Source: JBCBWG01 sp039039985
Lineage (GTDB): Bacteria > Pseudomonadota > Alphaproteobacteria > Rhizobiales > Hyphomicrobiaceae
Reading direction: 5' to 3'
DNA length: 64,000 bases
Assembly (NCBI GenBank): GCA_039039985.1
Contig: JBCCOV010000002.1
Location: 19,721-83,720, forward strand
The position numbers and the translations under genes are program-made. This document shows, piece by piece, positions 43,930-53,322 of this stretch (within the stretch, counting starts at the first letter, position 1; every line of letters begins with the position of its first letter). The notes beneath the pieces are model-generated. The model made no database searches and was not told where the DNA came from. It worked only from the letters and a program-made list of their open reading frames with translations.

Positions 43930-45378
43930 ATGACGCATCGCATTATTCCGGTCGATCCGTTCGATCTCGTGATTTTCGGCGCAACGGGCGATCTTGCACG
44001 TCGCAAGCTCCTGCCGGGGATGTACTACCGCGATGTGGACGGTCAGTTGCCGGACACGGCGCGGATCATCGGCTGCGCCCGCACGGACCTCACGATCGAA
44101 CGCTACAGGGATATGGCGCGTGAGGCGATCGAGGCATCGGTTGCGCCGCAAAGCCGCGATCCGGCCGCTCTTGAGCGCTTCCTATCCCGCTTGGACTATG
44201 TGCAGAACGATGTCTCCGATGCCGATGGCTGGCAAAACTTGAAACGAGTCCTCGACGATGCGCCAGAGAGCACAATCCGCGTATCTTACCTGGCTGTCGG
44301 CCCGTCCCTTTTCGGCCCAATCGTTGATGCGCTGTCGGAGCACGGCCTCGCGGGCGGCGCACGCCTGGTGGTCGAAAAACCATTCGGCCACGACGGCGCA
44401 AGCGCGCAAGCGCTGAACGACCGCATTGGCGCCGTGTTTCCCGAGGACTGCGTCTACCGGATTGATCACTATCTCGGCAAAGAGACGGTGCAGAACTTGA
44501 TCGCGTTGCGGTTCGCCAACGCGCTGTTTGAGCCGCTCTGGAATGCGCGCCATTTCGATCACGTGCAGATCACCGTATCGGAGTCGCTGGGTGTCGAAGG
44601 GCGAGGCGCCTACTACGACCGCGCCGGCGCCATGCGCGACATGATCCAGAACCACCTTCTGCAATTGCTTTGTCTGACGGCGATGGAGCCGCCGCATCGC
44701 TTCGAAGCCGACGCTGTGCGGGACGAGAAACTCAAGGTGTTGCGCGCATTGCGTCCGCTCACCGGCCAAGAGGCGCTGAAGGCCACCGTTCGCGGCCAAT
44801 ATCGCGGCTACACGCAAGAGGTCGAAAACCCACAAACCACGACCGAAAGCTTCGTTGCGCTGAGAGCCGAAATCGGGACGTGGCGATGGGCGGGCGTTCC
44901 GTTCTACCTGCGCTCCGGCAAGCGGATGCGAACCCGCCTTTCGGAAATCGTGCTGACGTTTCGCCAGACACCGCATCAGATCTTTTCCGATCTTACCGCG
45001 CCTGTCACGCCGAACGCGCTGGTCATCCGGTTACAGCCGGATGAAGGCATTACACTCTCCATAACAACCAAAGATCCCGGGCCCGGCGGGTTCCGGATGC
45101 GCAATACGCCGCTGGATATGAGCTTCGCCGAGGAGACGGGCTGGCGGATGCCGGACGCATACGAGCGGCTGGTGCTCGATGTGATCCGGGGCAATCAGAC
45201 GCTGTTTATGCGGCGCGACGAAGTCGAAGCCGCCTGGGCGTGGGTCGACCCGATTATCGCGGCTTGGGACGAGGCCGGCACGCGCCCGGAACCCTATGAT
45301 GCTGGCAGCGACGGCCCGCACGGCGCACAAGCGCTCGCGATGGCGGATGGCCACCGCTGGCGGGAAGTCGACGGCTAG
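43930..45378 (+). CDS. zwf: glucose-6-phosphate 1-dehydrogenase
   Basis: 482 residues from the ATG at 43930 (a TTG two codons earlier is less likely). NADP loop FGATGDLARRKLLP, active-site RIDHYLGKETVQNL and the C-terminal YERLVLDVIRGNQTLF region. It oxidises glucose 6-phosphate to 6-phosphogluconolactone. First gene of the zwf-pgl-edd-pgi-eda set. A TTGACA hexamer at 43762 could be part of its promoter, though no clear -10 box was found. Confidence 0.96.
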   Translation: MTHRIIPVDPFDLVIFGATGDLARRKLLPGMYYRDVDGQLPDTARIIGCARTDLTIERYRDMAREAIEASVAPQSRDPAALERFLSRLDYVQNDVSDADGWQNLKRVLDDAPESTIRVSYLAVGPSLFGPIVDALSEHGLAGGARLVVEKPFGHDGASAQALNDRIGAVFPEDCVYRIDHYLGKETVQNLIALRFANALFEPLWNARHFDHVQITVSESLGVEGRGAYYDRAGAMRDMIQNHLLQLLCLTAMEPPHRFEADAVRDEKLKVLRALRPLTGQEALKATVRGQYRGYTQEVENPQTTTESFVALRAEIGTWRWAGVPFYLRSGKRMRTRLSEIVLTFRQTPHQIFSDLTAPVTPNALVIRLQPDEGITLSITTKDPGPGGFRMRNTPLDMSFAEETGWRMPDAYERLVLDVIRGNQTLFMRRDEVEAAWAWVDPIIAAWDEAGTRPEPYDAGSDGPHGAQALAMADGHRWREVDG

Positions 45379-45385
45379 ATCGTAT

Positions 45386-45404
45386 CGGGTCGGATTTTGA
45401 CCCG
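45386..45404 (+). terminator. short hairpin between zwf and pgl
   Basis: CGGGTC, GGATTTT and GACCCG form a 6-bp stem eight bases after the zwf stop codon. Weak, no T run. It may attenuate readthrough or protect zwf mRNA. Confidence 0.35.
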
Positions 45405-45517
45405 GAACCGTTCGTTGCTCTCTACCGTCGGTCAACGTCGCTGGAGGGACGCATGTGCGAACGGAGGACGACCAGAGCCGCACCGGGTGACCACAGAATG
45501 AGATGCGAGTTCATGGC

Positions 45518-46192
45518 ATGAAACTGGAGTCCTATAGCACAGACACGATTGATACGCTGCTGGCCGAACGTGTTGCGCGCCACTTGACCGATGCCGTCAA
45601 CACGAAAGGTTGGGCGAGCTTGGCCGTGCCGGGTGGCACGACACCGGCACCGTTCCTGACCGCACTTCGTCATTATGATATCGACTGGTCGAACGTTCGC
45701 GTAACTCTGACAGATGAGCGTTGCGTACCGGCGGACAATCCACGCTCCAACGGCCGGCTCGTTTCGGAAACGCTACTCCAGGGACCAGCCCGCGCGGCCG
45801 AATTTGTCGGGCTCTACGATGGCTCGGACACGACCATCCACGTTTCTGACGCCTTGCGATCGCGGGTGCTGCCACTCGATGTTTGCGTGCTCGGCATGGG
45901 CGAGGACATGCACACCGCGTCCCTGTTCCCGGGTACCGACGGGCTTGCGGACGCACTCGACCCGACAGCCAACACCGTCATGGCCCGAATGACCGTGCCC
46001 GGCGTGCCAGAAGCCCGCCTGACGCTGACGGCCGCCGCGCTTACTCGCGCTGCCAATGTCTATCTCTTGATCAAAGGTGCTGCCAAACGCGCCGCCCTGG
46101 ACCGAGCGCTTGCCGAAAGCGACGCCCAAAATGCGCCCGTACGCGCAATCCTAGACGCTGCGCAAGAGGCGACTGTCTTCTATGCCGACTGA
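45518..46192 (+). CDS. pgl: 6-phosphogluconolactonase
   Basis: 224 residues from the ATG at 45518, where family similarity begins; an ATG five codons upstream is also possible. Markers are LAVPGGTTPAPF, TDERCVPADNPRSN, VCVLGMGEDMHTASLFPG and the late LIKGAAKRAALDRAL. It hydrolyses the lactone made by Zwf. Gap to zwf 139 bases, to edd 18 bases. Confidence 0.93.
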   Translation: MKLESYSTDTIDTLLAERVARHLTDAVNTKGWASLAVPGGTTPAPFLTALRHYDIDWSNVRVTLTDERCVPADNPRSNGRLVSETLLQGPARAAEFVGLYDGSDTTIHVSDALRSRVLPLDVCVLGMGEDMHTASLFPGTDGLADALDPTANTVMARMTVPGVPEARLTLTAAALTRAANVYLLIKGAAKRAALDRALAESDAQNAPVRAILDAAQEATVFYAD

Positions 46193-46210
46193 GTTTCGAA
46201 GGAGCAGGAC

Positions 46211-48028
46211 GTGACACATCCAACAGTCCGCGACGTGACAGACCGCATCATCGAACGAAGCCGGAAGACGCGGCAAGTATATCTCAATCGCATGGCACAG
46301 GCGCGGGTGCACGGCGTCGCGCGCGCGCATCTTGGATGCTCCAATCTCGCCCACGCCACGGCCGGCATGCCGGCCGTGGCGAAGCAGGCCCTGACGCGCA
46401 ACGACAAGCCGAACATCGGAATCGTGACGGCCTATAACGACATGCTCTCGGCACACCAGCCGTTTGAGCGGTTTCCCATGCTGATCAAACAGGCGGCCGA
46501 CGAATTCGGCGCGACGGCGCAGGTCGCAGGCGGTGTGCCGGCGATGTGCGATGGCGTAACCCAGGGCGAGCCGGGCATGGAGCTATCGCTGTTTTCCAGG
46601 GATGTTATCGCCCTGTCCGCCAGCGTGGCCCTGTCCCACAATTGTTTCGATGCGGCAGTGTTTCTGGGCATGTGCGATAAGATCGTCCCAGGCTTGGTGA
46701 TTGCGGCGGCCGCGTTCGGGCATATTCCAGCGGTGTTCCTGCCGGCGGGGCCGATGCCGTCTGGCCTGTCCAACGATCGGAAGGCAGAAACACGCCAACA
46801 GTTCGCCCGCGGAGAGATCGGGCGAAAGGAACTGCTGCGTGCCGAAATGGCGAGTTACCACAGCCCGGGCATCTGCACGTTCTACGGCACCGCCAACACC
46901 AACCAAATGCTGATGGAGGTCATGGGCCTGCAACTGCCGGGATCGAGTTTCGCCAATCCCGGCGCATCCATTCGCGATGCGATGACGCTTGAGGGCGCCA
47001 AACAGGTCCTGACTTTGACCGCCCAGGGCGAGACCTACACACCGACGTGCGAAATCCTGAGCGAGCGTGCGTTCGTCAATGGCGTCGTTGGACTGCACGC
47101 CACGGGCGGCTCGACCAACCTCGCAATTCACTTGATCGCAATGGCCCGCGCCGCGGGAGTCATTTTGACGTGGGAGGACATATCAGACCTTTCAGAGGTC
47201 ACCCCGTTGATCGCACGAGTCTACCCAAACGGGTTGCGCGACGTGAACCACTTCTATGCCGCCGGCGGACTGCAATATCTGGTTGGTGAACTGCTTGATG
47301 CCGGCTTGATGCATGACGATGTGCGAACGGTTGCCGGTGACGGATTGAGCCGGTACACGCGCGAACCGAAGCTCAAGGACGGACGTATTGTTTGGGAGAA
47401 CGGCACGCGCGACAGCCTGGATGACGGCATCCTGCGCCGCGTCGACAACCCGTTTCAACCAACCGGCGGCCTCGTACTGCTTGAAGGCAATCTTGGCACC
47501 TCGGTGATCAAGATTTCCGCGGTGAAACCCGAGCACCGGTCCATCTCGGCGCCGGCAAAAGTGTTCCACTCTCAAGAAGCCGTCAAAGCCGCGTTTATGG
47601 ATGGTGAATTAGAAGAGGACTTCATCTGCGTCGTGCGTTTCCAGGGGCCGCAGGCGAACGGCATGCCGGAACTGCACTCGCTAACCCCAATGCTGGGCGT
47701 TTTGCAGGGGCGTGGCCACAAGGTCGCGTTGGTTACTGACGGGCGCATGTCCGGCGCGTCCGGCAAGATACCGGCGGCGATCCACCTCACGCCGGAAGCC
47801 GTGAGCGGTGGACCGATTTCGCTGCTGCGCGACGGCGACGTCATCCACCTCGACGCCGAGGCAGGCACATTACGGACAGACGCGGATCTCAGCACGCGAA
47901 CCCCGGCCGATGCGGACTTAAGCGGCAACGAGACCGGCATCGGGCGCGAACTGTTCCAGCCGTTTCGCACGGCAGTCGGCTCAGCTGCGGATGGCGCGAG
48001 CATCTTCTTTCGGGAGAACGTCGCATGA
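46211..48028 (+). CDS. edd: phosphogluconate dehydratase
   Basis: 605 residues from a GTG preceded by AAGGAG. It is an IlvD/Edd iron-sulfur dehydratase: VTAYNDMLSAHQPF, AMCDGVTQGEPGM (cluster cysteine), FLGMCDKIVPG, HATGGSTNLAIH and VTDGRMSGASGKIP. It makes 2-keto-3-deoxy-6-phosphogluconate. Its stop overlaps the pgi ATG. Confidence 0.96.
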   Translation: MTHPTVRDVTDRIIERSRKTRQVYLNRMAQARVHGVARAHLGCSNLAHATAGMPAVAKQALTRNDKPNIGIVTAYNDMLSAHQPFERFPMLIKQAADEFGATAQVAGGVPAMCDGVTQGEPGMELSLFSRDVIALSASVALSHNCFDAAVFLGMCDKIVPGLVIAAAAFGHIPAVFLPAGPMPSGLSNDRKAETRQQFARGEIGRKELLRAEMASYHSPGICTFYGTANTNQMLMEVMGLQLPGSSFANPGASIRDAMTLEGAKQVLTLTAQGETYTPTCEILSERAFVNGVVGLHATGGSTNLAIHLIAMARAAGVILTWEDISDLSEVTPLIARVYPNGLRDVNHFYAAGGLQYLVGELLDAGLMHDDVRTVAGDGLSRYTREPKLKDGRIVWENGTRDSLDDGILRRVDNPFQPTGGLVLLEGNLGTSVIKISAVKPEHRSISAPAKVFHSQEAVKAAFMDGELEEDFICVVRFQGPQANGMPELHSLTPMLGVLQGRGHKVALVTDGRMSGASGKIPAAIHLTPEAVSGGPISLLRDGDVIHLDAEAGTLRTDADLSTRTPADADLSGNETGIGRELFQPFRTAVGSAADGASIFFRENVA

Positions 48029-49617
48029 GCAGTTCCCGGCCATCGCTCGAGGCTCATGCCGCGCGGCTGCAGGGCACGACGTTACGCGAGCTATTCGCCC
48101 ATGATCCGGCCAGATTCGACGCCCTCTCTTTTCACCTCGACGACCTCCTAGTCGATTTCTCGAAAGAGAAAATCGACGCAGAAGCGCTCACGGCGCTGTT
48201 GGAGCTGGCACGGGAGGCCGGCGTTGAAGCCGCCAGGGACGCCATGATCTCCGGCGCACATTGGAACATCACGGAGGACCGCGCAGTCCTTCATATGGCG
48301 CTGCGCGGGGGCGCTGAGCCGCCCGCCGGCGATGACGTCGACGGCACATTGGCGCGCATGCTCGCGTTCGCCGAGCGCGTTCGCAGTGGAGCGTATGCGG
48401 CCGCCGGCGGTCCATTCACCGACGTCATCAATATCGGCATCGGTGGCTCCGACCTCGGCCCGGCCATGGTTGCCCGCGCGCTGGAGCCGGATCGAGATGG
48501 CCCACGCCTGCACTTCGTGTCGAACGTCGACGGCGCGCATCTGGCCGACGTGACGAAGACGCTCGACCCGGCACGAACGCTGGTCATCATCGCATCGAAG
48601 ACATTCACGACGCTTGAAACGATGATGAACGCGCGCTCCGCCCGCACGTGGCTGCAATCCGCTGTCGGCGATGATGCGGGCCGCCATATGGCGGCTGTCT
48701 CAACCAACGTTGCCGGCGCAACAGAGTTCGGGATTGAGGAAAGTCGCGTATTTGGTTTCTGGGACTGGGTCGGCGGACGATATTCCGTTTGGTCGACAAT
48801 CGGCCTTCCGGTTGCGATCGGCATTGGGGAAAAGGATTTTCGCGCGTTCCTGGCCGGTGCTGCGGACATGGACCGGCATTTTTGCGAGGCATCGCTGGAG
48901 CAAAACCTGCCTGTCCTGCTGGCGATGATTGGAGTTTGGCGGCGGAATGCCATGGGTTGGCCGACGGTCGCGCTCATTCCGTACGACCAGCGTCTCGAGC
49001 GTTTCGCGGCGTACGTTCAACAGCTCGACATGGAAAGTAACGGCAAGCGCACAACGCGCGACGGCAAACCGGTCAGCGCAAACACCGGTCCCGTGATCTG
49101 GGGCGAACCGGGGACAAACGCACAGCACTCGTTCTTCCAGCTCTTGCACCAAGGCACGGATGTCGTCCCGATCGATTTTATCGCCGCTGCGAATGGGCGA
49201 GACGCAGCCGCTGACCATCACACGGCCCTTCTGGCGAACTGCTTGGCGCAGGGCCAGGCACTTGCGTTCGGGCGCAGTGAAGACGAGGTGCGCGCACGGT
49301 TGGCCTCAGCCGGTGCAAGCGCCGAAGATGCTGATCGGCTCGCACCGCATCGCACGTTTCCTGGTGATCGCCCATCGACCACAATCCTGCACCGGTCCCT
49401 TGATCCGTTCACACTCGGCCGCCTGATTGCGCTCTATGAGCACAAGATCTTCGTCCAAGGCGTTGTGTGGAACATCGACAGTTTCGATCAATGGGGTGTT
49501 GAACTGGGCAAGGAGTTGGCAGTTGCGCTGCTGCCGATGTTGTCAGGAAGCATGAGCGACGATCTTGATGGATCAACCGCCGGATTGATTGCAGCAATTG
49601 GGGAGAGGCAGGCATGA
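48025..49617 (+). CDS. pgi: glucose-6-phosphate isomerase
   Basis: 530 residues. Markers are GIGGSDLGPAMVARAL, ASKTFTTLETM, GRYSVWSTIG, GEPGTNAQHSFFQLLHQG and the C-terminal VWNIDSFDQWGVELGKELA. It interconverts glucose 6-phosphate and fructose 6-phosphate. Its place between edd and eda, with overlapping starts on both sides, suggests recycling of fructose 6-phosphate into the Entner-Doudoroff route. Confidence 0.96.
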   Translation: MSSSRPSLEAHAARLQGTTLRELFAHDPARFDALSFHLDDLLVDFSKEKIDAEALTALLELAREAGVEAARDAMISGAHWNITEDRAVLHMALRGGAEPPAGDDVDGTLARMLAFAERVRSGAYAAAGGPFTDVINIGIGGSDLGPAMVARALEPDRDGPRLHFVSNVDGAHLADVTKTLDPARTLVIIASKTFTTLETMMNARSARTWLQSAVGDDAGRHMAAVSTNVAGATEFGIEESRVFGFWDWVGGRYSVWSTIGLPVAIGIGEKDFRAFLAGAADMDRHFCEASLEQNLPVLLAMIGVWRRNAMGWPTVALIPYDQRLERFAAYVQQLDMESNGKRTTRDGKPVSANTGPVIWGEPGTNAQHSFFQLLHQGTDVVPIDFIAAANGRDAAADHHTALLANCLAQGQALAFGRSEDEVRARLASAGASAEDADRLAPHRTFPGDRPSTTILHRSLDPFTLGRLIALYEHKIFVQGVVWNIDSFDQWGVELGKELAVALLPMLSGSMSDDLDGSTAGLIAAIGERQA

Positions 49618-50246
49618 GTCATCTCAGCATTCAGGACATCTGCAACCTCGCGCCTGTCGTTCCCGTGCTTGTTATCGACAACCCGGACAAAGCTGTGCCG
49701 CTCGCGAAGGCTCTGGTTGCCGGCGGTCTGAAAGCGCTCGAAGTCACATTGCGCACACCAGGGGCGTTGACGGCAGTTCGTGCCATGGCGGAAGCGGTCC
49801 CGGAGGCGGTTGTCGGCGTGGGCACACTGCGATCCGCGGAAGCCGTACGCGAGGCTGTCAGTGCCGGCGCGCGTTTTGGGGTGTCACCTGGCTTGAGCTC
49901 ATCAATTCTCGACGCGGCCGAGACGGCCGGGCTGCCGATGCTACCCGGCGTTGCGACCCCGTCTGAGGCCATGGCCGCAGCGGAAAGAGGGTTTGAGATT
50001 CTCAAGTTCTTCCCGGCCGAAGCCAACGGTGGGGTCTCAGTGTTGAAAGCCTGGGCCAGCCCGTTAAGCGGTTTGCGCTTTTGCCCGACCGGCGGCGTCA
50101 ACGCCAAGAATGCCTCGGACTATCTGGCGTTGCCGAACGTCGTCTGCGTCGGCGGATCCTGGGTCGCACCACAACAGGCGATTGATGAGGACAACTGGGC
50201 GGAGATTACGGCACTCTCGAAGAGCGCCAGTGAACTCACGGCTTGA
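49614..50246 (+). CDS. eda: KDPG (2-keto-3-deoxy-6-phosphogluconate) aldolase
   Basis: 210 residues. Class I aldolase with catalytic Glu in KALEVTLRTP, GVGTLRS, GVSPGLSS, the Schiff-base lysine in ILKFFPAEANGG and CPTGGVNAKNA. It splits KDPG to pyruvate and glyceraldehyde 3-phosphate and closes the operon. It starts within the pgi stop codon. Repeat copy C begins right after its stop. Confidence 0.95.
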   Translation: MSHLSIQDICNLAPVVPVLVIDNPDKAVPLAKALVAGGLKALEVTLRTPGALTAVRAMAEAVPEAVVGVGTLRSAEAVREAVSAGARFGVSPGLSSSILDAAETAGLPMLPGVATPSEAMAAAERGFEILKFFPAEANGGVSVLKAWASPLSGLRFCPTGGVNAKNASDYLALPNVVCVGGSWVAPQQAIDEDNWAEITALSKSASELTA

Positions 50247-50588
50247 TTGGTTGTTCTCGCTCCCGGGCTGTTCCGGCCTGGGTACCGTCCTGCCAGGATA
50301 GACCGCGCTCAAGTAGCGAGCGCTTGTCGCGAGCGGTAGCGCACGTAAAGATTCGCTCGAGCCGCGAGCCTGCGAGCGTGCGAACAGCGCAAACTAAAGA
50401 CTCTCTTCGCTCACGGGCTGTTCCGGCCTGCGGCCGGGCCCTCCGCGGGGGCGGCGCAACGCGCCGGGCCGCAGGCGCGGCCTGGGGTGCCAGACGGCTG
50501 GCCCGCGCTGGTTGTTTATCGCTCACGGCCCGGGATCATTCTGCCAAGATAGCCAGCGCTCGAGCCGCGAGCCTGCGAACAGCGCAGT
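50247..50588 (-). repeat. modular GC-rich intergenic repeat, copy C (inverted)
   Basis: Fills the whole gap between the convergent eda and 2OG-oxygenase genes. Read on the minus strand: A1 (about 50555-50588), a linker matching the one in copy B, A3 (about 50405-50527, with GTGAGCGATAAACAAC before it and GTGAGCGAAGAG after it), a second A1 (about 50349-50391), A2 (about 50304-50345), the linker again and a fragment of the A3 end (about 50250-50280). It is thus a mosaic of the same modules in a different order, with the A3 first loop changed to GCCT. Confidence 0.85.
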
Positions 50589-51407
50589 TCAAGTCCATAA
50601 AGCGCGGATGCCAAAAAACGCCGTATCTTTGAGTCTGCGGGCGATGCCCTGCCACCAGCTTGAGCGCGGATCCGAGCAGTACGTCATTGACAAGACAATG
50701 CGACGCTCACCGGCCGCCAGCGGCGTCGCCCGATGCAGCACCTTGGCTCCTTCAAAAATCAGAAGCCCGTTTGGAGGCGTGGCAAACTCCGACACTGAGT
50801 CTGGGTGCTTGATCTGAAAGCGCGTCGAGGACAGTGAGCCTGGCTCGCATCCGCGATTCACAATCGGCAAGAGAACGGTGAAATGTCGCCCACGATAGAA
50901 GTTATGATCGTAGTGCCAGTCGATATGATCTCCCGGCCGATCATAGATCAGCAGCGAAAGGGAACTTTGATCATTAATCGGTGTCGGACGCACGGGCATG
51001 CCGACAACGTTGGAAACGGCATCGCGCATCTGCTGAGATGTGTAGAGCTGCACGATCGTTGGCGCTTGCGCGATCAGTGTTTCATAAGCGATCGTCCCAC
51101 CCTTTTTGTGCGTCGGCACATAACTGCGCTCAACGCCGCTGAGCGCGGCCGCCTCTGCAGCAATCGCGTGAAACGTCTTGTCGTCAACGATGTTCGTCAG
51201 CTGTGCGAAGCCCTGCTCGAACCCGATGCCTTCGCGGTATGCGTGATGACTTATCTCAACGCTCGCTCCAGACGCTAAGGCGTCCTGTTGCGCGGAAAGG
51301 ACTGCGTAGAGCCGCTGCCGTCGAACATACAGGACAACAAACGTGGTTGTTGCCAGCATCAGCACTAACAGTGCTATCACTGCGCCCACGTTCGGCAGCG
51401 TCACCAT
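50589..51407 (-). CDS. membrane-anchored 2-oxoglutarate/Fe(II) oxygenase-like protein
   Basis: 272 residues from the ATG at 51407 (a start ten codons upstream is possible). One N-terminal membrane helix at residues 7-27. The double-stranded beta-helix region has GDHIDWHYDHNFY, giving H161-x-D163 or H165-x-D167 as the iron pair, a distal His225 (VLHRATPL) and a 2-oxoglutarate-type Arg in ERRIVLS. It resembles prolyl-4-hydroxylase-like oxygenases; the substrate is unknown. The N-terminal anchor is uncommon for the family. Confidence 0.75.
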   Translation of the reverse strand: MVTLPNVGAVIALLVLMLATTTFVVLYVRRQRLYAVLSAQQDALASGASVEISHHAYREGIGFEQGFAQLTNIVDDKTFHAIAAEAAALSGVERSYVPTHKKGGTIAYETLIAQAPTIVQLYTSQQMRDAVSNVVGMPVRPTPINDQSSLSLLIYDRPGDHIDWHYDHNFYRGRHFTVLLPIVNRGCEPGSLSSTRFQIKHPDSVSEFATPPNGLLIFEGAKVLHRATPLAAGERRIVLSMTYCSDPRSSWWQGIARRLKDTAFFGIRALWT

Positions 51408-52091
51408 GGTTATTGTCCCCGTATCGCCAGTGGTCATGAGAGGTCGTCGATTCGCGCGTCACATGGATGTCGGGCCACACAGTTGCAAGACACATGCAAG
51501 GCACAAGATGTCATTGCGAAGCGACAGTTTTGACAAAGACACAACCGCTCAAGTTCCAGTCCAGGACGATCATACGTTATCCGCACACGCGATTTCATTG
51601 GGCGACGCCTACGCGGAAACGTATGAGGACTCAATGTGACCCAATCAACCGCATAGCTGCCAGAACCGCGTCGCACGACCCAGCAAGCGCAATTCAAGCG
51701 ACGCGACGCAAAACATCTTTGCCACGGAAACAGTTCAAAGTGCTGGCCGAAGTACTGGGCCAAAATTGATGCATAGGACGTCATGAGACGCGATGACACC
51801 GGGCAAACTGTTCGCATGAAGTCGCGTGACCAGCGCACGGTTCGCAGCACGAACGCCAGTCGTCACGTCGCACGAACGAGAGTTGCGTACGCAAGCGGTC
51901 GCACATGGCGGTCATTGCTACGGCGAACCACCGCTTACACCGTACGTCAGGACGACACGGCTGAGTATATCGGTCAGGCAAGCCGGCCGTCGCTACAGAG
52001 ACGTCCGGCCACCAACACGGGGGATCATGGGTGGCCGGTAAACCAGGAACGGGCAGGGGTGTGGGATAGCTTGGGCGAAGTCAAAACAGCT
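51408..52091. other. 680-base intergenic region with a strong hairpin, no supported gene
   Basis: Open frames on both strands are short, Arg/Cys/His-rich and lack family features. CCGGCCACC (52005-52013) and GGTGGCCGG (52030-52038) form a perfect 9-bp stem with a 16-base loop, located just beyond the 3' end of the YdcH gene, where it could end that transcript. A GTCATTGCGAAGCGAC segment near 51510 resembles degenerate alphaproteobacterial intergenic repeats. Confidence 0.45.
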
Positions 52092-52286
52092 CTATGCCCG
52101 CTGCACGCTAAGTCCCAGATTAGCCAATACGCCGGCAGCGTGCACAATCTCGTCCTTCATACGTAATCGTTTACGCTTTAGCGCTTGCAAGCGGAGACTG
52201 CAGGGGTAGGGCCGGGTTAGCTCCTGCTGGATCTTTGCGTTCAGGATATCCGTCTTGGCCTGTAGCGACTTTAGGCGTGCGTGCAT
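52092..52286 (-). CDS. YdcH family (DUF465) small protein
   Basis: 64 residues from the ATG at 52286, preceded by AGGAGG. Matches DUF465: LKSLQAKTDILNAKIQQEL followed by RLQALKRKRLRMKDEI, forming a helical hairpin. Function is not defined in the family. It is divergent from a LysR gene with about 97 bases between. Confidence 0.85.
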   Translation of the reverse strand: MHARLKSLQAKTDILNAKIQQELTRPYPCSLRLQALKRKRLRMKDEIVHAAGVLANLGLSVQRA

Positions 52287-52383
52287 GGGCGATCCTCCTT
52301 GTCTGGTTCGGATAATCGCGATTTGGCGTCGCATGTCGCATTGTGGAAATTGAAACTTTGACCATATGCGATAGAAAATATCA

Positions 52384-53319
52384 ATGGAGATCCGCTTGCC
52401 CCGCCGCCCGAGCCTGCGACAGCTTGAGTACCTGCTTGCGATTTCCGAACACCGTCATTTCGGCGAGGCCGCGAAGAAGGTGGCTGCCTCCCAGCCGACG
52501 CTTTCTTTGCAATTGCAGGCACTGGAGGACGCGCTTGGTGCGCGCCTTGTTGAACGCAATCGCAACAATATCGGGCTGACCCCGTCCGGTGAGACTGTTG
52601 TTGAGCGCGCGCGCGAAATTCTCCTGCAGGTCGACGAATTGGTGGCCGCTGTACACCGGGAGCGCGAGAATCTCGGCGGTTTGATCCGACTTGGAACGGG
52701 ACCAACGGTTGGTCCGTACATCCTGCCGAAAATCGTGCCCCAGTTGCACGCTGAGTATCCGACGGTTCGCATCTACATCCGAGAGGAATTGCCGGCGAGA
52801 TTGGCAAAGCTCGTTGCGGATGGAAGCCTCGACCTCGCGCTTGTCGCTCTACCGGCGCACGACGACCAACTGCATGCCGAGGAAATCGGGCAGGAACAGC
52901 TCCTGATCGGCTTGGCACACGATCACCCACTCGCGCGCTTCAAGCGGATACCGCCGGAGTATCTCGCCGGCGAAAAGTTCCTCACACTCGGCCGCGGCCA
53001 CCGCCTGTATGAAGAAGTCGATCGCCTCGCCGCACGGCACGGCGCTGAGATTCTTCAGGACTATGAGGGCACGAGCCTTGATGCGCTACGCCAGATGGTG
53101 GCCCTCGGTATGGGACTATCCGTGTTCCCAAGCTACTACGCGGCATCCGAAATCGCGTCTGACCGGAGTGTCGTCCTTAGGCAGTTACGCGGTGAGATCC
53201 TGGTCCGAAAACTCGGCTTCATCTGGCGCCCATTTGCCGTTCGCACCGCGGACTTCACGCAGCTTGCCACGATCGCATATCACGCGCTCAAGACCGTTAA
53301 ACCCGAATCTGGTGATTGA
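52384..53319 (+). CDS. LysR family regulator, OxyR-like fold without the redox cysteines
   Basis: 311 residues. Winged helix PSLRQLEYLLAISEHRHFGE with ALEDALGARLVERNR, then an effector domain close to OxyR in layout (LGTGPTVGPYILPKI, EELPARLAKLVADGSLDLAL, LTLGRGHRLYEEV, ALGMGLSVFPSYYA). OxyR's reactive cysteines would sit in the LTLGRGHR segment and are absent, so it is not a thiol peroxide sensor of the classic kind. Divergent from ydcH. Two 14-bp direct repeats follow its stop codon. Confidence 0.88.
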   Translation: MEIRLPRRPSLRQLEYLLAISEHRHFGEAAKKVAASQPTLSLQLQALEDALGARLVERNRNNIGLTPSGETVVERAREILLQVDELVAAVHRERENLGGLIRLGTGPTVGPYILPKIVPQLHAEYPTVRIYIREELPARLAKLVADGSLDLALVALPAHDDQLHAEEIGQEQLLIGLAHDHPLARFKRIPPEYLAGEKFLTLGRGHRLYEEVDRLAARHGAEILQDYEGTSLDALRQMVALGMGLSVFPSYYAASEIASDRSVVLRQLRGEILVRKLGFIWRPFAVRTADFTQLATIAYHALKTVKPESGD

Positions 53320-53322
53320 TTT

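Noticed and set aside
51434..51850. 138-residue minus-strand open frame in the gap after the 2OG oxygenase
   Set aside because: Composition is Arg/Cys/Ser-rich without domain features, and several other frames are open there too.
51783..52166. 127-residue plus-strand open frame
   Set aside because: Covers the end of the YdcH gene on the opposite strand and shows no family similarity or ribosome-binding site.
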